Shown in pieces: positions 5,657-8,551 of a stretch of 8,551 nucleotides of DNA. The notes beneath the pieces were generated by a model. The model searched no databases. It saw only the letters and a list, made by a program, of their open reading frames with translations, and was not told where the DNA came from. The DNA comes from Desulfobacterales bacterium (GTDB lineage Bacteria; Desulfobacterota; Desulfobacteria; Desulfobacterales; UBA5852). Made by a program: the position numbers and the translations under genes. Location: assembly GCA_030066455.1 (NCBI GenBank), contig JASJBQ010000202.1:1-8551 (forward strand), in the 5' to 3' direction. Every line of letters starts with the position of its first letter. Within the stretch, counting starts at the first letter, position 1.

Positions 5657-7354
5657 ATGTCTGTCAAACCGCGTGTACTGATTATCGGTGGCGTCGCCTG
5701 CGGACCCAAGACGGCGGCCCGTCTGAAGCGCATCATGCCGGAAGCCGAAATCACCATGATCGAGAAAGGCGCGCTGGTATCCTACGGTGCCTGCGGTCTG
5801 CCCTATTACGTCGAAGGGACCTTTGCGAATATCAATGCGTTGACCCATACCCCGGCCGGGGTGTCGCGCACGCCCGATTTCTTTCGCACCTGGAAAGGTT
5901 TCGAGACCCTGACCCGCACCGAGGCCGTGGCCATCGACCGCGAGGCCAAGGAAGTCCGCGTCCGCAACCTGGACACCGCCGAGGAGCAAACCCTGCCTTA
6001 CGACAAACTGGTGCTGGCCACCGGCGGGGAGGCCTTTCGCCCGCCCCTTCCCGGCATCGATCTGGACCATGTCTGGTTCATGACCCATCCGGACGACGCC
6101 GCCAGCCTGGTGGACGTCGTCGAGCAGAAGGGGCTTGCGAATGCCGTTCTCGTGGGCGCCGGCTTCATCGGGCTGGAAATGGCCGAAGCTTTGATCAACA
6201 AGGGCCTGGATGTCACCATGGTCGAGATGATGGACCAGATCATGCCCGGCATCATCGATGAAGACATCGCCCGGATGTCCCAGCGGCACCTGGAAGACAA
6301 CGACGTCGAACTGGTGCTGGGGGAACGGGTGACGGCGCTGGAGGGCGACGGCCGTGTTCAACGCGTGGTGACTGACCGCCGATCCATCGAGGCCGATCTG
6401 GTGGTGATCGGGGTGGGCACGCGGCCCAACGACCGCCTGGCCCGGGAGGCCGGCCTGGACTGCGACGGAGGGATCCTCGTCAATGCCAACAACCAGACCA
6501 GCGACCCCGACATCTACGCCGGCGGGGACTGTGTGCGCAACCAGTTTGTCCATCGACTGGTGGACGAGCGTCTTTTCGTACCCTTGGGGTCAACCGCCAA
6601 CAAACACGGCCGGGTGATCGCCAACCACATCGCCGGGCGGCCGACGCCCTTCAGCGGCATCGGTTGCTCCAGCATCGTGCGGGCCTTTGATTTCACCATC
6701 GGCCGCACCGGTGTGACCGAAACCATGGCCCGCCGTCTGAACATCGATTATGCGGTTACAACCTGGTCGGGGCATGACAAACCCCATTACATGGAGGGCA
6801 GCCGCCTGTTTGCCATCAAAATGCTGGTCTCGCGGCGCGACCGCAAAGTGCTGGGGGTCCAGGTGGCCGGGATGGGCGACGGGGCCAAACGGCTGGATGC
6901 GGCGGCCAGTGCCATTTATTTTGGGGCCACCCTGGATCAGCTGGCCGATATCGATTTCGGCTACGCCCCGCCCTACAGCCCGCCCATCGATCCGCTGGCG
7001 GTCTGCGCCCATGTTCTCACGAACAAGCTGGACGGCCTGGCCGACGGCATCAATCCCCTACGGGCCAAGGCGCAGATGGACGCGGGCGGCTGCCTGCTGC
7101 TGGACGTACGTCTCGAGGACGAGGTCAAAATGGAATGGATCCCGCATACCGACAGGGTCCATATCCCGCTGGGAGAGCTGCGCGGGCGCTTCAGCGAACT
7201 GCCGCGGGACAAACCCATCCTGACCTACTGCAAAATCAGTATGCGCGGTTACGAAGCCCAGCGGATATTGAACGCCGAAGGCTTTGACAATGTGCGCTTC
7301 ATCGAGGGCGGCGTGGCCGCTTGGCCCTTCGAGACCGATATGCCCGGGTTGTGA
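5657..7354 (+). CDS. FAD-dependent CoA-disulfide/persulfide reductase fused to a rhodanese domain (565 aa)
   Basis: This is a pyridine nucleotide-disulfide oxidoreductase of the CoA-disulfide-reductase type. Family members use NAD(P)H to reduce CoA disulfides, CoA persulfide or polysulfide, which links to redox defence and sulfur metabolism. The order is: FAD-binding Rossmann domain (RVLIIGGVACGPK, 6-18); single redox cysteine Cys46 in SYGACGLPYY; NAD(P)-binding Rossmann domain (VGAGFIGLEMAE, Gly167/169/172); FAD-contact motif IYAGGDC (Asp291); dimerisation domain with the conserved YAPPYSPP (Tyr436, Tyr440); and a C-terminal rhodanese domain (about 465-565) with active loop CKISMRG, Cys525. 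The Cys46/Cys525 layout matches the reductase-rhodanese fusions of Bacillus anthracis (CoADR-RHD) and Shewanella (Npsr persulfide reductase). One oddity is Cys15 in the FAD phosphate loop, where close relatives usually have Gly (GGVAGG). It is divergent from the stress protein and ends 36 bases from the converging kinase. The family is clear; the physiological substrate (CoA persulfide, polysulfide or disulfide) is not. Confidence 0.92.
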   Translation: MSVKPRVLIIGGVACGPKTAARLKRIMPEAEITMIEKGALVSYGACGLPYYVEGTFANINALTHTPAGVSRTPDFFRTWKGFETLTRTEAVAIDREAKEVRVRNLDTAEEQTLPYDKLVLATGGEAFRPPLPGIDLDHVWFMTHPDDAASLVDVVEQKGLANAVLVGAGFIGLEMAEALINKGLDVTMVEMMDQIMPGIIDEDIARMSQRHLEDNDVELVLGERVTALEGDGRVQRVVTDRRSIEADLVVIGVGTRPNDRLAREAGLDCDGGILVNANNQTSDPDIYAGGDCVRNQFVHRLVDERLFVPLGSTANKHGRVIANHIAGRPTPFSGIGCSSIVRAFDFTIGRTGVTETMARRLNIDYAVTTWSGHDKPHYMEGSRLFAIKMLVSRRDRKVLGVQVAGMGDGAKRLDAAASAIYFGATLDQLADIDFGYAPPYSPPIDPLAVCAHVLTNKLDGLADGINPLRAKAQMDAGGCLLLDVRLEDEVKMEWIPHTDRVHIPLGELRGRFSELPRDKPILTYCKISMRGYEAQRILNAEGFDNVRFIEGGVAAWPFETDMPGL

Positions 7355-7390
7355 TGGTGCCTTGCCGGGTCCGCGGCGGGGGAAGGACGG

Positions 7391-8551
7391 CTATTCGATA
7401 CGGCGCCGTTTACGGGGAGCGGGCGTATCGACAAAACCCAGCAGGCTGCCGATCTTTTCGGATAGCTGTAAAATATTGTACGGTTTGGAAATAAACCCCA
7501 GGCAGCCCAGCGCCACGATTTCCTCAGCCCGTTTGTTGAAGCCATAGCCGCTGGTGAGCAGCACGCGCACATCGGGATCGATCGATTGCAGGCGCTCAAA
7601 CGTCTCGCCGCCATCCATGCCCGGCATGACCACGTCCAGGATGACGAGGTCGATGGCCGCCTGGTGCTCCTCATAAATCTCCACCGCGGCCGACCCGGAC
7701 GGCGCCTCGATCACCGTGTAGCCCAGTTCGCTCAGCCATTCCCGGGTGATTTCGGTGATGAATTTTTCGTCGTCCACCACCAGGATCGTTCCCGTGCCGC
7801 GGATCGGTTCCTGGTGAATTTCCTGATCCCGCTCCGCCGGCACCTCGGTGGCCGGTAAAAAGATGCTGAATTGCGATCCCCGCCCCACCCGGCTGGTCAC
7901 CTTGAAGAAGCCGCCGTGGTTTTTGACGATGCCGTAGGCCGAAGACAGCCCCAAACCGGTGCCGCGGCCCCTTTCCTTGGTGGTGAAAAAAGGTGTAAAG
8001 ATCTTCTGCCGGGTGATTTCATCCATGCCGATGCCCGTGTCGATGACTTGGGCTTCGATGTATTTGCCCGGCTTCATGCCGAAGGGGTGAACCGTCTGGC
8101 GGTTCAATTTGACATTGCGGGTGGTCAGGATGAGGTCGCCGCCGCCCGGCATGGCCTGCCAGGCATTGACGTAGAGGTTGATCAGGACCTGCTCGATCTG
8201 CCCGCTGTCCACGTTGACGGTCCAGTTAGCCTTGAGGCCCGAGAAGTCGATCTGGATTTCTTTCTTGGTGCGCGCAAACATCCGGGCGGTTTTGTGGATC
8301 AGGAAATTCAGGTCCGAGATCCGGGTGGGGCGCGGCTTGGTGCGGGCAAAATCGAGCAGTTGGCGGGTCAACCCCGCCCCGTTTTGAATATACTGTTCGA
8401 CATTCTTCAGCTTCCGGGTCAGCGGATGCCGATTGGGCAGGCGCATGCGTACGAGCGAGATATTGCCCTGCATACCCATGAGGATATTGTTGAAGTCGTG
8501 GGCGATACCGCCGGCCAAGGTGCCGATGGCCTCCATGCGCTGGGCATGATA
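7391..8551 (-). CDS. Hybrid sensor histidine kinase, C-terminal part (HisKA, HATPase, receiver; 5' partial)
   Basis: The frame continues through the right window edge: the codons before the first internal ATG (8536) read YHAQR, typical of the line leading into a HisKA helix, so the sensory N-terminus is outside. Numbering is from that ATG. The HisKA motif GGIAHDFNNIL carries the phospho-accepting His13. The HATPase domain has an N box (VNAWQAM, Asn124), G1 (DTGIGM, 166-171), F box (KIFTPFF) and G2 (GRGTGLGL, 190-197), so it should be catalytically active. A receiver domain (about 249-370) follows with acidic pair Asp255-Asp256, phospho-acceptor Asp301 in LVILDVVMPGMDG, Thr328 and Lys351. There is no output or Hpt domain, so phosphate must pass to a separate protein or the receiver is auto-regulatory. 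The DFNN-type HisKA and the single terminal receiver are common in delta-proteobacterial hybrid kinases. The signal sensed and any membrane segments cannot be seen here. Confidence 0.93.
   Translation of the reverse strand, partial: YHAQRMEAIGTLAGGIAHDFNNILMGMQGNISLVRMRLPNRHPLTRKLKNVEQYIQNGAGLTRQLLDFARTKPRPTRISDLNFLIHKTARMFARTKKEIQIDFSGLKANWTVNVDSGQIEQVLINLYVNAWQAMPGGGDLILTTRNVKLNRQTVHPFGMKPGKYIEAQVIDTGIGMDEITRQKIFTPFFTTKERGRGTGLGLSSAYGIVKNHGGFFKVTSRVGRGSQFSIFLPATEVPAERDQEIHQEPIRGTGTILVVDDEKFITEITREWLSELGYTVIEAPSGSAAVEIYEEHQAAIDLVILDVVMPGMDGGETFERLQSIDPDVRVLLTSGYGFNKRAEEIVALGCLGFISKPYNILQLSEKIGSLLGFVDTPAPRKRRRIE

Noticed and set aside
5603..6553. Minus-strand open frame across the divergent region and the reductase N-terminus
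   Set aside because: It overlaps conserved FAD and NAD motifs on the other strand and has no domain or convincing ribosome binding site.
7355..7390. Possible bidirectional terminator between the converging reductase and kinase genes
   Set aside because: The 36-base gap has no convincing stem followed by a T-run in either direction.

Overview
The window is GC-rich, gene-dense bacterial DNA that looks chromosomal. It carries five protein-coding genes, two of them cut by the window edges. No tRNA, rRNA, CRISPR array, insertion sequence or phage gene could be recognised. The protein families (a pyruvate phosphate dikinase-like protein without a barrel, a long-form GAPDH, a tandem universal stress protein, a CoA-disulfide-reductase/rhodanese fusion and a hybrid histidine kinase) remind me of anaerobic Desulfobacterota (sulfate-reducing 'delta-proteobacteria'). 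That placement is inferred from recalled family resemblance, not from a marker gene.

Layout. Bases 1-2949 (+) hold the 3' part of a large protein with a PPDK-type ATP-grasp domain and a phosphohistidine swivelling domain. It stops before the PEP/pyruvate-binding TIM barrel that a real PPDK has. After 87 bases, 3037-4302 (+) encodes a long GAPDH with an intact catalytic Cys/His pair. The two genes could be one transcript. They meet a convergent gene, 4409-5326 (-), a two-domain universal stress protein. A 330-base divergent region (5327-5656) carries recognisable sigma70-type promoter elements facing both ways. It drives the stress protein leftward and, rightward, a flavoprotein disulfide/persulfide reductase fused to a rhodanese domain (5657-7354, +). 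A convergent hybrid histidine kinase (7391-8551, -) runs off the right edge.

How the genes may work together. The left half concerns the lower glycolytic/gluconeogenic trunk (triose phosphate, possibly PEP-related phosphotransfer). The middle and right concern stress, redox and sulfane-sulfur handling plus signal sensing. The stress protein and the reductase share one divergent promoter region, so co-regulation is plausible but not shown.

No wholly new multi-gene defence or mobile system is evident. The most unusual item is the barrel-less PPDK-like protein. It keeps the residues expected for making a phosphohistidine but lacks the usual acceptor domain. It also has roughly 480 residues of unrecognised N-terminal sequence, and it sits directly before a GAPDH whose cofactor-selecting position is altered.
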